DNA from: Protonemura montana
Taxonomy: Eukaryota > Arthropoda > Insecta > Plecoptera > Nemouridae
DNA length: 64,000 nt
Direction: 5' to 3'
Assembly (NCBI GenBank): GCA_947568835.1
Contig: OX387603.1
Coordinates: forward strand, 24,390,651 to 24,454,650
Both the position numbers and the translations under genes were made by a program. The notes under the pieces were generated by a model. The model worked only from the letters and a program-made list of their open reading frames with translations, searched no databases and had not been told where the DNA came from. Of the stretch, positions 25,370-39,251 are shown piece by piece. Numbering within the stretch: position 1 is the stretch's first letter; each line of letters starts with the position of its first letter.

Positions 25370-27880
25370 GTAATTGTGACTGTGACATTGCTCAGATAGG
25401 ACAATGAAAGGTGTGTCCCCCGTGGCTGGAGGCAGAGCGGCGTCGTCGGCGACGCGTACTCGCGCTTAGAAGGTCGCAAATGGAGCACCTGTGTGCGTTG
25501 TTGTGCGTATGTGTTGATCACGTGGTGCCGTATGGGAGGTCTCGCACAACGCCACGGTGCTAGGACCCCGATTTGTCGGTCATGTTCGCATCGCCGCGGC
25601 GATTTGTGGGCCGTTGAACGACGCCGTGTGCGTCTCATTGGCGGTGCAATCGATGAAACGTGACGACGCCGTCGTGTCGCGACTAGCATTGAACTCACCC
25701 GCGGGACGGCGTCGGTTGGCGCGGGACGGCGACGCTCGTAAACCGGCGGCAATGAAATCGAAGAAAATCTAATACCACGCTCTGATCAATCGAAATAAGC
25801 AAATGGTTTTGTGTACAGCGTGTCTCGAATTGAATCCGAACGAATGCACCCGGGCAAACTGATTGAATTCCTCATTGCCATTCGGCTTCTTCCACGACAA
25901 TTGTCACCAGTTTGTTTGTTGTGCAGTTGAATGAATGGGGAGTGCAACAGCATCTCTTTTGCATGTGTAGACAAAGCTAATGCCGCCCGGCGTGGTCGGA
26001 TTATTCTAATCTATTCGTGGCGTGGTCGACATTGATGCACTTGCAGCGTAACATATCTATTATGTGCTCGGCACTGTCCTGCGATCGAGCCTCGGACGTT
26101 CCAATGAGAATCAATCTAATCAGACATGAACGCAGGACATCGCGGATAAATGGCAATCTCTGAACAATCAATGTGAGAAACCGCGGTGCAGAAGTAGAGG
26201 AAATCGATTTAATACACTGAACAAGCATGGGAAGGTACTCGGAGGACAGTTTTCTGTTACCTTGGATGAAGGAATAATTGAACCTACCTCGACCCTCCAA
26301 GCTATTTACACAATTAAAATATGCTGGTAAACGGACCCCGTGTAGCGACTGGTTGTGTGGTTAATTTAGTGATCAGCACTCGGATTTGGCCGCTGTCATT
26401 AGCGATGGCAAGCGGACACGTAGGACATTTTCTGCACGCCACCAAAGTTGTAAATTTATTGCCTACCTTACTCGTGCATGATAAATGTTGGAAACATATA
26501 AGCCTCGCATTATTACCATTGGCTTGGTCAAAACGATAATCCCATTTTCGGGCACGGCAAACACGATGCCACTGTCGCAGAGAAACGTACAAGATTTGCG
26601 CAGTCAAAAAATTGACTTGTCAATTAAAACCATGAGGTGGATTTTTCTAGCCGGGTACCGAGGATTTGTAAAAATATGGCAAAACGAGATTGAAAATTGA
26701 CGGAATCGGCTGCGATTAACGTCCGATCTATGGGTCGATACGGTACATGAATGAGTTATGACTCGCTCGGCTGAGTCGCGCAATCGCACGGCGGCGCGCT
26801 GATATGATCGGGCGATCGTTGATAGCACGCAGCGAGGTTTAATTGGAGGTTGGTGTACGGTGCTACAGTCTGCACGGCTTTTTGTTCAGCTTGTCGACGA
26901 GAAAAACTACCTGCGATGCACGCTGCAACAACAGCGCTCGCGACGAAAAAAGCGGATGAAATGTCGACAAACTAGATGGGACATAATAATAAGAAAGAGA
27001 TTAAACATCAAGATCCAATTAAGCTGTATTTTTTTATGGACAAAGTAATATAATATTCCAAGTCGTCTCACAATTCGCAGCACATAAATCGTGTGGCACT
27101 ATCGCGAGAAACAAATAATAAACGTGAACACTTTTCAAACGTCGCGTTAATAAAGAAAGTCAATGCGCCCGGGGTAGAAAATCGCGTGATGAAAAAACGC
27201 GAAATTTACGGAATGCTTTTTATATTTCCTCGACGACGACGACGATGACGACGACGACGACGGTGATTAAGGGTGTTCATATAAACGGCCGACAAATTCC
27301 AGACCCCCCCCCCTCCCCACCCTCCCCATTCCCCACCGGTTTCCCCGCGTACGCTGCATGTGCTGTTTATGATATCTCATAACGCCGCCGATAAATCAAG
27401 ACAGTGCCGCGCGTCGAGCAGCAGCACCCCTTCCTCGTCTTGTCGGCGGCGACCCTTAATTCGGGGCGCGTCGTGTAATTAAGCTCCCGGCGAGAGCTGA
27501 CGTCCCCAAGGAGCCCCCTTCCCCACCACCCCTTCCGGACGTTGTCACCTTGCCGCGACCGACGGGAACAGGAAGTGACCACTGTGGGCAAGCTGTGCCC
27601 GACCAACCGGACACCCGTCAAACACCGAACAACAAATGACCACTCCAGAAACTAACCAAGGTACAGAGATTCACTAAATAACGCCACGATATAGAACTGT
27701 CGACGACTTTCAAAGAAGGGCAACATTAGCGCGGCTCGACCAAGTCCTAATTTAAAGAAGTAATCGTGAAGTACTAACTTATTAGATGTGGTCAACTGAG
27801 AACGATGGAGAACATTCTAAAAGTACATAAAATTGCTGTTCTTTCTCACAATAACATAGCTGAGATATTTTCGCGTTAGG
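25370..27880. other. Stretch with protein-like minus-strand frames of unknown nature
   Basis: Two successive minus-strand frames (26607-26314 and 26300-26001) lie next to the possible retroelement end. The first has a CRKCPTC cysteine pattern. They could be decayed coding DNA or chance. GGCGTGGTCG occurs at 25989-25998 and 26019-26028. The stretch 25430-25760 is CpG-rich. Confidence 0.4.
27231..27262. repeat. GAC trinucleotide microsatellite
   Basis: About ten GAC/CGA units with a single base interruption (GATGAC near 27244-27249). Confidence 0.9.
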
Positions 27881-27883
27881 TTT

Positions 27884-27985
27884 CCGGCAATGTCACGCTG
27901 GAAAAATCGGGTCTCGTCGGGTTAAGCAACATCGTGCGAGGTCAGAACTTGGATGGGTGACCGCTTGTACCTAGGCAATGCAGCT
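27884..27985 (+). pseudogene. 5S rRNA-derived pseudogene or 5S-derived SINE head
   Basis: The segment reads like a near-complete but damaged 5S rRNA gene. The internal promoter region is well preserved: GTTAAGCAACATCG (27921-27934) matches the box A part, and ACTTGGATGGGTGACCGC (27947-27964) matches the conserved box C part. Upstream, CACGCTGG (27894-27901) and the TCTCGTC stretch (27912-27918) also align with the 5S 5-prime half. About ten bases normally lying between TCTCGTC and GTTAAGC are missing. The 3-prime end after 27966 diverges and does not re-form the terminal stem. There is no T-run directly after it; the first is at about 28034. It is a single copy here, not part of a tandem array, so a functional 5S gene is unlikely. 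It could be a retroposed 5S copy or the head of a SINE3-type element; no LINE-like tail was identified. Confidence 0.82.
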
Positions 27986-27989
27986 TCAC

Positions 27990-30900
27990 TCTCAATTGCT
28001 AATCGACTTCTCAACAAAGTGGATTACAACAATCTTTTTGTCCGAAGTGGACGTCTTTCTAAGAGAATGTTAAATAACTGCTGGTCTGCTTGGTGCTCTT
28101 CCACAAGAATATGCTAAGTGCCAGCGCCGGGTATCCACTTTTCTCTTGTAGGCTAGGTGTAACATTGGCCATGAATTGACCAGCTTTATCAGATCAATAC
28201 CACCAGGCTTGACATTTAAACAGTGCGTCGTTAAACCCACGCTTAAAAAAATTAATGACTCAATTGGTATGGCCGAGAGGCGACGTCGCGGGCCAATTGA
28301 CCCTTGCACGGGTCAACCCTGCCCACGAGTCGCATGGCGCGCTTTCACCTCAAAAAAGGGGGAAAGAACAGGAGTAAACACGCCTCGACGAATTGACGGG
28401 AAAAAATCTCGAGAGGCTTACGTTCATCGTTCCAGATGAACTCATTGATGATAAGTATTGGATCCAACTCGGGTCCTAACCATTTACTGGGCCCGGATCT
28501 AACTTTTATCCGCATCATTTGGTTTCCCATAATTAAATTACAAGAAATAAGACCAAACAAAATTATCTTAGACTTTTGCTGTCTGTGAAATTGACCATGC
28601 GATAAAATGTGATTTCTATACGCGCTGAGCGTCGAATTTCAATTCATCTATCCATCTTCTAAATTAAATTACCGGCCGGCCACCATCCACGAAAAGCCAG
28701 GGCCCCGTCACTCGTGCACAAAGCAACAGGAGAGCACTCGCTCCGGCCAATTTCAACACTCCCTTTCATATAAGCATGCTGATTGACACCACGCTATACC
28801 ATGCATAGATGTACAGCGAGCGGAGCTAACAATTTGAAATCATTTCTAAAAATGAGTCTCCCGATATGATAAGCTCGGGCGAAGGTTGTATAGAGAAGTA
28901 ATGTGACTTAACAAAAGCGACGAGGACAATTGCCGGTTCGTGTGTGTCCAATCGGTAATGTCTGCTACAAGAATGGTACCAATAATATGGGGTAACGCGG
29001 ATGGCGTCTTAAAGGTAGTAGGTACCAGCCGAAGAGCGGCGCATTCCTGTCGATCCCCGACCAATGTCTAACAATGCACGGAGAAGTGCATGCCTGTTGG
29101 TTACTTTTATTGTCAAGATACTGGATTCAGATTTCAAGTTCCTGGCCGCCGTTTTCGTAGCTGGAAATGAGTTTGGCACACTGCGCTCCGAGAAGGCAAA
29201 ACAGGGAAATCTTCGGTTTCACACGCAGGTGCGTTTGATTGAGTACCATTTGTATAAATTCCTCGATCCTGGCCATCTGTGCTTGGCGACTTACTATCGA
29301 AAAATAAAATAAATAACAAAACAACAATAAATAATCGAATAAGACACAGAATGACTATGTAATATTTGTTCGAATGAAATTGAATAAAGTGTTGATATTT
29401 CTGTGTGGTCAGGTAGGTTGTCATGCAGACAGGGGTCGTGGTTCGTCGCCGGGTTGAGTTAGGACGTCGTGGAGGTCGTGTTTCACCTTCGGACGGACAG
29501 ACTCCTTGGCGACCCCCCGTCGTCGACATCAACGCTGTGACATCTCAACCGCAGCCAGAGCATGCACGTAAAACACGTCACAGAACTCTGATAAAATTAG
29601 TGAAACGACTCGCAGAGATAACATCAGTAAGGAATTAAATAAACACACGTTTTAATAGCTGCCAGTCGCTGCATCGTGGCGAAGATTTATAATCATTGTT
29701 TCAGTTACTGATTAGCGCGAGAATCCGTTTTCAAGTGACTCAGAACGTAACGCAATGAAGCGCAGATTAGCGCGCACAGATCCGCACCCCGGATATTTTA
29801 ATATTTTCATAAACCGCAGAGGGTCGACACGCTTTGAGCAGGGGTTGTAACTAGGCCATGCACTCGCACACTAGACCAAGCGAGTGTTGTTCCGGGGTGG
29901 AAGGGGACGCGACGCCAAAGGGGGTAGAGACGCGCGACGCCTCAATGTTTATATCAGCGTTTGATCAAAATGAAACATACACGAATGATAGGTTATGCAA
30001 ATGAGGGTGATCAAACTTGCAATGGTATTGTTAGGAAGCCATCGCGAAGAGTCGGGGCTGGCATCGTAAAGCTCGGCTCCCGTGGGAGATCACCCCCCTC
30101 CCAAATCCTTCCGCCAAGACCGGTATCAATCGGATTAGGTTCTCAAGATCGGCGTTTTGCCCGCGAGCAGAATTTAGGCAACGTCATGCCTCGGGAAATT
30201 GAGAGCAGTTTGGGACGGCGCTCGAGTGTGTATCGGCGGGGCTGTGTGTGCTTATCGATTCGAAAACAGTGACATTTCATTTCACGGATAAGTTTGTGCC
30301 AATCTAATCGGAAAAGCGCAGCAAAGCTTTCAATTCTTTAGAAGATTTAGATTCTTTTTCGCTGCTCATTCCCTTAACAAATAACGAAATAACCGGTTGG
30401 CAGTAATATCTATGGTGGTGGAGGTGCCGAGTTGGCAAGCTTTAATTTAAGCTGGCATATGCAATCACACTATTAGCACAGAGCGAGCCTTACGATATTT
30501 AGCTCATTATTCTCGATGCACTTGTAAAGTGTTGAATCTCGGGTCCCTTCTGTCTTTTTACGACTCCTTCAGGAAGTAAAAGCACTTAATTATGAGTGCA
30601 TAATCCCCCGGAAAGCACATCTTTTCGCCCGCTCGCTGTTTAGCATATAACCATTAGCGCCGACAGTGTGGCCTCTGTTAGCGCTGTGAACGGCGACGGC
30701 AGGAAGTTTGCAGCGCCGCCGACACTCATAACCGGCGCCCTTCTTAACGGCCCGATTAGTTTGACAATCGCCAGGGGTGGGCGTTTGCGCCCTCACTCGC
30801 AACGTGGTTACAACTTGAGTTTGTTGGCGTGCCCTCCGGTTTATAGGGCGCTTTTTGACTCAGTTCTCATGACCAGAAGAAACAATATTGGTGTAGAGGA

Positions 30901-33680
30901 ACGGTGCTACATTACAATAGCCAAACGTTGCTTTTGCGGTGATGCAAAGCAAAGTCATGAAGTAATAAATGGAGCCATGAGGATTAATTAAGAGTTGACC
31001 TCCTGGTCTTCAAAGGTGAAGGTCATCGCTGCTAGAAAAACTTCTCGATATTAATGTTATTTAAGCAGACAACCATCTGGCAAAGCAAATAAATATTTGA
31101 AATGAATTCGAAAATGTGAAACAATTCAAAGAATATAGCTATTATTTAGTGTTTGCATTACCTATGAAGCACAGTGTCAGAATTGCGATCGAGCAGCTGG
31201 TGGCCGTAACAAAATGCTTCAGTACTGGTGCTCATTGCTAGGAAAAGATTGTATTATTACTCGCTTATTGCTCGCGTCGTATAAACGACTTTTTATATTC
31301 TTGCTCGCGATTTCGCGAATCAGCGGAAACAACAGCTTTCATATTGCGACCGAGCGCTGGCAGTAATGATCGCTTCTATTGCCCCGTGTTTCTCATTGTC
31401 GCCGCAATATGGCAGTGCATCTGATGACAGGTTTGAAGCGGTGCGACGCGCATGTCTGCGCTGAAATGCAGTCATCCACATGGACGTCAATGCAAATATG
31501 GACGGTGGCCGGCAAAGAAATGGACAAGCGGGATTCCGAGCAGAGAAAACAAACGGTACAGACGAAAATTGCAGCTAGCTGCTTGAAAAACACATTTTTC
31601 ATTTACTAGTTTAAGATGTAGTTTATACAGACGATATATAAAAATAAAATGATCGACATGGTCGGGTATTGGAGTTGCTCTCATGATTCGCGAAACTGGT
31701 ATCTCGAGCGATCTGCTGCTGGTGTTTCTTGTTGCTAATCAACTTCTGGACGCTGCATCGATTGCAACGGGTTCAAGACCATGAGCAGACAAGGTGCATC
31801 AAAGGCCGTGATTGTTTGGAATCCCTCGGGAAAACGGCATCCTGATTTTCCGCGGCCAAAACCTTGCTTTCAAAGAACGCATCACCGCGATTTTCCGGCG
31901 CAAAGAAACGTCGAGCGCTCAGTAGATGGTCCGGCTTGTCCACAAATTCAACGAAAAACATCCGTTGCAAATCGCAGCCGGTCTCGCGGGCCTTGCGGCC
32001 GTCCAAGGAATTCTTGCAAATCGCAAGATTTCTTCATGCATTTTCTTTTCCCGTATAATAAACCAATCGAAGCTGCACAGCAGTGAAACAAAAGAGACGA
32101 TCGTTTTTTCTCAAATATGATTGCCAGCGTTCGGTTTTTCTCGGTCTGGTTATTTCGAGCAGTGCTCTTAAGCAACCTCCGATGGCTTGCCCGCTCATTA
32201 GACGCCTAACAAATGTGAAGAATGCAGCGCGTTTGTTGTAGACTAGATGCACCGTCCGGGGCTAAAAACCGTCGAAGCCACCAGTCGAAAGAACCAGCAA
32301 TAAGATTTATTTCTTAAGAAAATCTCTGGTTTCTCTCTCTGTCGAAGTTCGTTAGAAGAGCGGCGCACCAATGCGCGCGCGCGCACGCGCATTGGCGTTC
32401 CGTTCTGCTCGCAAAAGCAGGAGAATTCATGTCGTTTAATTTATGCAGTTTGACCCGATAAGGGAGCGAGCTATGAGACATGCCAAACAATGGTTACTTT
32501 TTGCTAACTTGATTTCTTGATGATAAATCTACATTCATCCTAGCCGGCCACTGCAACAATGGGCTGTCCGTCCAGTAGTGAGGCAGCCGAGGCAATGTCA
32601 GTCGCTTCACTGTCTCGTCAGTCCCTTGGCAAACCTGCACTCTCCGTCGTTCGCTCATACACGACATGGATATCGCCGGCCATTGGAAAAACGGAGACTT
32701 GCAAACGTTAATTTATCATTATTACGACAACAAGGCTTTCAAACATCATTACCAATACAAATGTCAGCTTTTTTATTCGCTGCGCGGTCTCGCGGATTTG
32801 TCATATTACTGCGCAAAGATGTGTTGGTTTTTTCTGCGAATCTGGTAAACCATATCTGGCTTCTGTAATGTCGGCGCTGGTTTTCATGTTTGCAGGTCTA
32901 TGCCAACAAAAATGGCCCCTCAAGAGCGAACAGAGCGATGGCTCGTGATCTTATTATAGGAGCAACCCACCAAAGATTTATTGGATGAAATCGTAAAATG
33001 AATTCGTGTAACAGAACGGCGAGGCGGAATTGGCCAGGTTCCTCTGAAAGTACTTGCAAAAGTCCGAACCGTGGTGTAATCTGCATAAAAGCTCATAAAT
33101 TAAATTACACGTCGGCGCGAGCAGTTCGCAGTGGAACGCTGAACTAATTGATTCGGCCGTCGATACTTGAGCACAGATCAATCTTTATTATTACCACGAG
33201 TTCTCTTGTAATTGCTTTTACTTTTGTAATGCCACTTGACAGAATATCAGTTTAATTAAGATTTACAGATAAACTCCACCTTTTTACCATGCTAGCTTAT
33301 TATTTACAACATGGTTCACTCGTCGTTTCTTGGCGCAGATAGAAATCTAGATCTCATAAATGTTTAATCTGTATTAATATTATTTAATTTACGACGCTAT
33401 TGATAATTGCCGAATATAATTATCGTAAATTTAATACAAAAGTGGCCGGCATCGATTGTGTTTAGTTTGGTCTCGCTCTTGGCTTCAGATTTGGGAAGGA
33501 GGTTTCCTTCTTGGTCAGATATTGTGTGAAGAGCACACCGAGATTAGTCTTGGGCTAAAATGAAACCATCTTAAGGCAAGTGACGGCATCCTCAAATCTC
33601 AATGCACTCTTCCTGACAGCTCGGTCTATTGCCGAGTGCGAGTGTGATGGACAATTGAACAGACAGACATATCGTTAGCG
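27990..33680. other. Gene-free stretch
   Basis: No supported gene. POU octamers ATGCAAAT occur at 29995-30002 and 31490-31497. TGGCCGAGAGGCG near 28270 recalls a tRNA D-arm but a proper box B is lacking. The strongest element is the inverted repeat at 32368. Confidence 0.55.
32368..32395. repeat. Inverted repeat with GC alternating core and convergent CCAAT boxes
   Basis: CCAATGCGCG (32368-32377) and CGCGCATTGG (32386-32395) are perfect reverse complements around an eight-base centre. The middle is nearly uninterrupted alternating purine-pyrimidine (GCGCGC with one CA step), which favours Z-DNA or cruciform structure. The outer ends are two CCAAT boxes facing each other. Confidence 0.75.
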
Positions 33681-33684
33681 GTGG

Positions 33685-33709
33685 TAATTAATTGTCATTC
33701 GATTAATTA
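33685..33709. repeat. Inverted pair of homeodomain-type sites
   Basis: TAATTAAT (33685-33692) is followed after nine bases by its reverse complement ATTAATTA (33702-33709). Both arms are typical homeodomain dimer-type sequences. The surroundings carry a further TTAATTG at about 33742. A regulatory role is inferred only from the motif type; AT-rich DNA makes such words fairly common. Confidence 0.55.
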
Positions 33710-33986
33710 ACAGGCTGGTCGAGCTGATGTGACTGGTGAAGACTTAATTGGCAACATGTCAAAAGGTGAAAATAATACAAATGATCGCGGGGACTTGCCT
33801 GGAATCAAGTTAAGTCGGTCAGATTGTTGGGAGGGGAAAACACTTGTGTCCAATCACGTGGTGGTTTGTTAAACTCTCGCTTGTTACAGTTTTAAATTAA
33901 AATTCCGTCTTAGCCGGCGAGCGCAGATCTTCCGCGATATCATCGATGGAAGCCAGCAACCCGTTTTAAATAACGATGCACACAAT

Positions 33987-34015
33987 AAAAAAAAAAAAAA
34001 CAGAAAAAAAAAAAA
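33987..34015. repeat. Paired poly-A tracts
   Basis: A14 and A12 separated by CAG, followed by AT-rich DNA to about 34070. Confidence 0.9.
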
Positions 34016-37000
34016 CAATTTAATTACTAATATAATATATTGTATTATTTTAATCCTCGTATCTGTTTGTGATGGAACAGCTTATTTCAACTCGAAAGAT
34101 AAGAAGATCTTTTTTAATTACGAGCTACATGGACGGGGAAAATGCTCGATTGAGAAAATTAAAAAGTTGCTTTGACAGTCTCCCAGCAGCGTGGCTGGCT
34201 AAGAAAAAAACCGCAGTGCGAGCCTCGTGACCGTCGCGCTAGAAGAGTTGGAACCAGTTTGCTGAGAAGATGAATGAAGTACACACACCGATCGGAAACC
34301 AAGCCATCGGGGTTGTTTCTCAATCGATTTCACAAAAATAACAGTGTTTACCAGAGATATTTCTGAGTCCCGGTCACTAGCGGGAAAGGTTTGACAGTTA
34401 TTCCTGGGATATCAAAGCGGTTGTCCCAGCTATCTCGGCAAAGCAAGCACCTATTTTTCATGCCGTCCTAGAGACCCACACCCCTATAATTTCAAGACAG
34501 TCTGATCTATTGCCGTCACATCTTTGATCTACAACCCAAACGCCGCAGTCTTATTTAAATTCGTAAATATTTCACCTCTCCCCAAGGAAATGCAGTTAAT
34601 AAATTTTCATTATGGATATCCGAAAAAGGTGTTTCTTACCGCTGAGTGTTTTGAAATTTAAATTTTTCGACCAGAAGCTTGATTGACCTCCAGAATAATA
34701 ATTAAAGATCCAACCGAAATGATTGATGGAACGTTGTCAACGAATCGCGCGGGACTAGGACACGGGACGACCAGTCGCTGGTGAAGGTTCGAAAGACGAT
34801 CAGGTGTCTTGCGACGAAAACACAGAGTTTCCTGTACCCAAGGTGTGAATTGTCTACGATTAAACCGACCAAGACGCTGTCGTTTAAATTGAGGCGTCAT
34901 GAATATGAGTGATGGGTTGGATAAAAAATAAAAATTGCCTCCATATCGAGACCGCGAACAAAGAATGTCGGACAAAATAGTTCCCAAAAAACGACAATCA
35001 CAGTGTCCTCACAAAGAACGCCTCATCGCTGGTACAACAATGGCACCAGAGATAAGTGGTGTTTTCAAGCAATGAGCAGAGGAATTTTAGGGTTGGCGTC
35101 ACTTTTTTTTTTATAAAACGAACAGCGATTGTTGTTTTCTGGGACATATTCGATGTCGGGTATTGTTGCAGTCTTGTAAATATCGGTTGCTAACACATAG
35201 CCGCGTTGCTGTCAAATAAGGCGATGCACTGAACTTAGGCGAAGTACGATTCACTCTTGCTGCTCGAGTCGCGCAATTAGCTGAGAATTAGGTTATTTCC
35301 AGATCGGTAGCAATTTCATGAATCGAAGCAGTCCGTTTTCTTGTATCGACATTTTTTTTTAGATTGATTTATCATTGCCGTGTAAAGGTAATACCTGGTA
35401 ATACACCTTCGACTATTATTTTCAAACCATATTTGGCCTAGAGAGGGCAAGCTTGTTCGAGAATATGATTTGAGTCGACTGGAAGTCAACACGAGAATAA
35501 ACGATAAAAAAACCTCAGCGTTTGTCTATCTTTTTTAACATTTTACTCTATGGTATATTTATACAATAAAAAGGCGCGAAAGAAGTATTAGCAGATACTT
35601 TAAAATCTTAAATTTGGTCATCATCTGTGATCTGCCTTTCTGATACCAGGTACATGGGCTTCACCAACTTCTACTGCTGGAAGAGCGAGAGGAAAGTAAG
35701 ACCGTCCCATGGTAATTATTTCCATCCATCCAGCCGCTTGATTGATGCGGTAAAAATTCGAACAACAAACTTGATAGAGAAAAAAACAAATCAAAAAAGA
35801 TTCCCCACACATTTTAAAATATGAGGCGAATAATTCCAATTACGCGTCCACCATCTTAATCATCGTCAAATTAAAAAGCTCGCCGCAATGTTGCAAGTGA
35901 AATGAAGACGGCGGCAAGAGGAGGAAACGGTACCATTGAGCACCCGAGAATTAATCAGAACACACATTGCTCGGGCGCGCATGACTCTACCATTAGATCT
36001 CCACTTCTTTTCCTGAACCGCTCGCTACAAACGAAAATCCATCACAGGACTCGACAGCGTCTCTCTGTTATTCAAGACATTCTCGAGATGCCGCAAATTT
36101 GCTTCAACTCACTTATATTATGCGTGCAACAATCGAATGCCACACTGTAAGCAAATTTCTCCGCATCGAGTGATTTTCAAATAATCAAAAGAAGTGGATT
36201 GAGTTTCCCTATATACGCTTGCAAAAAAAATTTGAATAGAAAATCCAGTCAAGACGTTGATGCGTTCGTTTTTTCATCTGATAATTAGTTTCCCCAAAAA
36301 CGACTTGCACCACAACGTCCCCAGAGGTCGTGCCAAATGCGGACACATCTCACATGTCCCTTATTCAATTACACTGCTCTCTGGTCTCGCTTATAAGGTA
36401 CCATACGCGTCCGCTCACCACGTGAATTAATCTAACGTGTTCTCAACGACGAGCCTTCCCATACATCTATCAAAACCCCTTGGCCCCTTCACCTGCATAC
36501 AAACATGCACAGGAAATCTTCCGGCTGACTGACGGGCCATACATCCAACGAACGGACCACCTTACTCCGAGTGGCCGGCACCAAGACTCAGGTATTCATC
36601 AGGGTAACACAATCCTCTAACGCGCGTGGTACGGAGAAGAAGACGCCGGCGTTATCACTGGTCATCGACTTACCGATCTGTCCAGCACAGGGCCTCGTCT
36701 CGGTATCTGAAAACATAGAAACAACTAGTTTAGCATGACATCTTCACCACGGCAATTCTGTGTGGCTACATTCGTCTAGGCGACAGCCCACGGACTGGAA
36801 CACACCTGTTACTATACAATATATACCATGTATTAAATGGCATGCTTTTTTTTAATTTTAATTTTCCTAGTGTTATGTATTCCTTATTATTTTAATTTAC
36901 AATAAATGTAACATAGTTAGATCTCAACTACATGTAAACATGTCGCTAAATGCTCATACATAATGCAAGAAAGTAATGTATTTCCATGTAAAATACGCAC

Positions 37001-39251
37001 TTCCTTGTTAGTACGTAAGTAATATCTTGGATATGACTGTAATTCCTCCGAGGAATTGCTGCATCTGAATGCGATATTATTGTCCCGTCGCGTTGCTGGC
37101 ATGTCACAATGGTGGATGTTGCAACTTGCATCGAAACAATTGATACACCTTGGCTGGAGTATCATCTGTCAGTGACGCAAACGAGCGGAGCGAATGGATC
37201 CGATCCCGCTCAGCTGGCCGCCCGCATGGCCGCCGTGTCCGGCTCGTGAAGACTCCTCGAGGATCTGACTTAGCACGCAGACAGAGCGCAGAAAGTTCCC
37301 AAGATGCATCAATAGCAGCATCGTTTGAAAACAGTGGGCATTTGGTACGTGTCAGACGAATTAGCCAAGGGACGGACTACCTTGGCTCACAACGAGAACC
37401 CTAGAGTCGACGAAAATTACTTCAACTTTCAACGAGTCACAGAAATCTACCTTCGAGTGCACACTCAACGCCACGCCACCGAAGTGAAAGTACAAGAATT
37501 CCAAAACTAGTCACAAAGGCGTATCACAATATTTCAATAAGAACTTGTAAAAGTTTTTAATGGCGTCGCGCTATAATAACGCAAAATTATTGTAATTTTG
37601 TAGTAATTTTCGTTTCTTTCTGTCATTGTGAAACACTTGGTTGCGATTGTGTTTCCTATATCGAGGCGAATCTATTCGAGAATATGCAATGTGGTCGTTG
37701 CATGAAGGCTCCCACACAATTATTGGCCGTATCAGTCGAAGATGGTCGCGATACCAGATGAATGTTGTCACATAAACATTGTCGAGAAGTCTTCGCACAA
37801 TTTATCGAGATTCGCTTACACAAAACCCGGTAAATAAACGGCCTGCAACGGTAATACAATCAATTACAATAAACTATAAGTACATAATAAAGATAATGAT
37901 TAAAAGTCTCGCGGCATGCTATTGAAAGCAGTAATGTGCTTATGTAGTAATGTAGTTTATATGTGAATTTGTTGAGCAGGCCGTGCATGATGTTACAAGC
38001 AGAAGGAGGATGCAAGGTAGCAAGGAGCCTCGGGGACGCTGGCGAACCATGCTCACGATGACCACGCGTAGATTGCAGCCCTCGCTGAGATATAGAATCG
38101 AATACCGCCCGCGAGAGATGGCAAGAGATTGTGGGTTTACGCCGGGTACAAGATAATGAAGGGAATGGTAAAACCGTGACAAATGTCAACTTCCACCTCA
38201 AGTTTCAACCGTTTAACATAACGCTGCCAAAGTACCACTTCATACCACATACTATTTTAGAAACATTTATACTTGAAATTAATTGAGTACATATATTTGC
38301 TAGACCACTATGATCATTGTAAATTATATTGCGCAATTTTGTTCACATGCGGTGAGTTTATGTATGATCTCTTGGAATAAATACACAGCACATGTTCTCA
38401 ACTTTGCACACATGCATTTGCCTCGCGAGTAATAACTTCCCCTCTCAAGACGCAATTGTCTTGGCCATTCCATCATCCTTCAACCACAATTTGAACTGCC
38501 CGAGAAGCCACAAAAGATGCGGCAAATATGCGCAGCCTGGCAATAAGGCGAATTCTTCACGCGGCAGATACACCTTTGGTGATAAAACCAAACAGTTATG
38601 ACAACCTTGCGGCCAGACGCCGCGACCTCTCGTCCCGACATAACCACTAACTAAAGTGATACTCAGCAGCGACACAACGCTCGACAAATCTATGACAGTT
38701 TGAGACCCGTAATTCTTCTTGGCGAATGTCTTACCCTCAAGAGAAATGATAAATATTTGCTCTGTCCGCAAGATCGGCGCGATAATGTCACTGCAGGCCG
38801 GCCGCTGCATTGAAATCACCTTAATTAAGAGTACCTATGGTTGCAGACGTCGGAGCCCCCGGGCAGGCGTTGCCAGTGTCGTGCGAATAGGCCTTCACGT
38901 GGCCTGCCAGCTCTCGTCACAAGAATTCGCCATACAAGGCAAGCTTCTTATTATTTTGTTTTTCCGTTAATTACGTTTTTAATTGATACCTCCGCCTAAT
39001 AACAGATCGGGCCGCACAGGAATCAATTCGCCTGCTAATGGCCGGTTTGACATTGGAAGAATCGACAGACGGCGAGCCATGCGGTCGTTTCGATTTCGAT
39101 GACGTGTTCCCCCGAATTAGCGCCAGAATAATACAAACAAAAAATTAGCAGACAGAAATCTTGCCCGCATCAAAAAACGTTGTTAAATGTTGTAGAACTA
39201 ATCTAGAAATGATTGGCGCACTTCCTGTGTGAATGAATATCTGCTTATCTC

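Noticed and set aside
28262-28325. TGGCCGAGAGGCG followed by GGGTCAACCCTG, recalling a leucine/serine tRNA
   Set aside because: Box B deviates at several conserved positions and the arms do not pair into a cloverleaf.
32845-32860. Sequence resembling a reverse-complemented homeodomain helix 3 codon string
   Set aside because: The register is broken by an extra base and the flanking codons do not encode a homeodomain.
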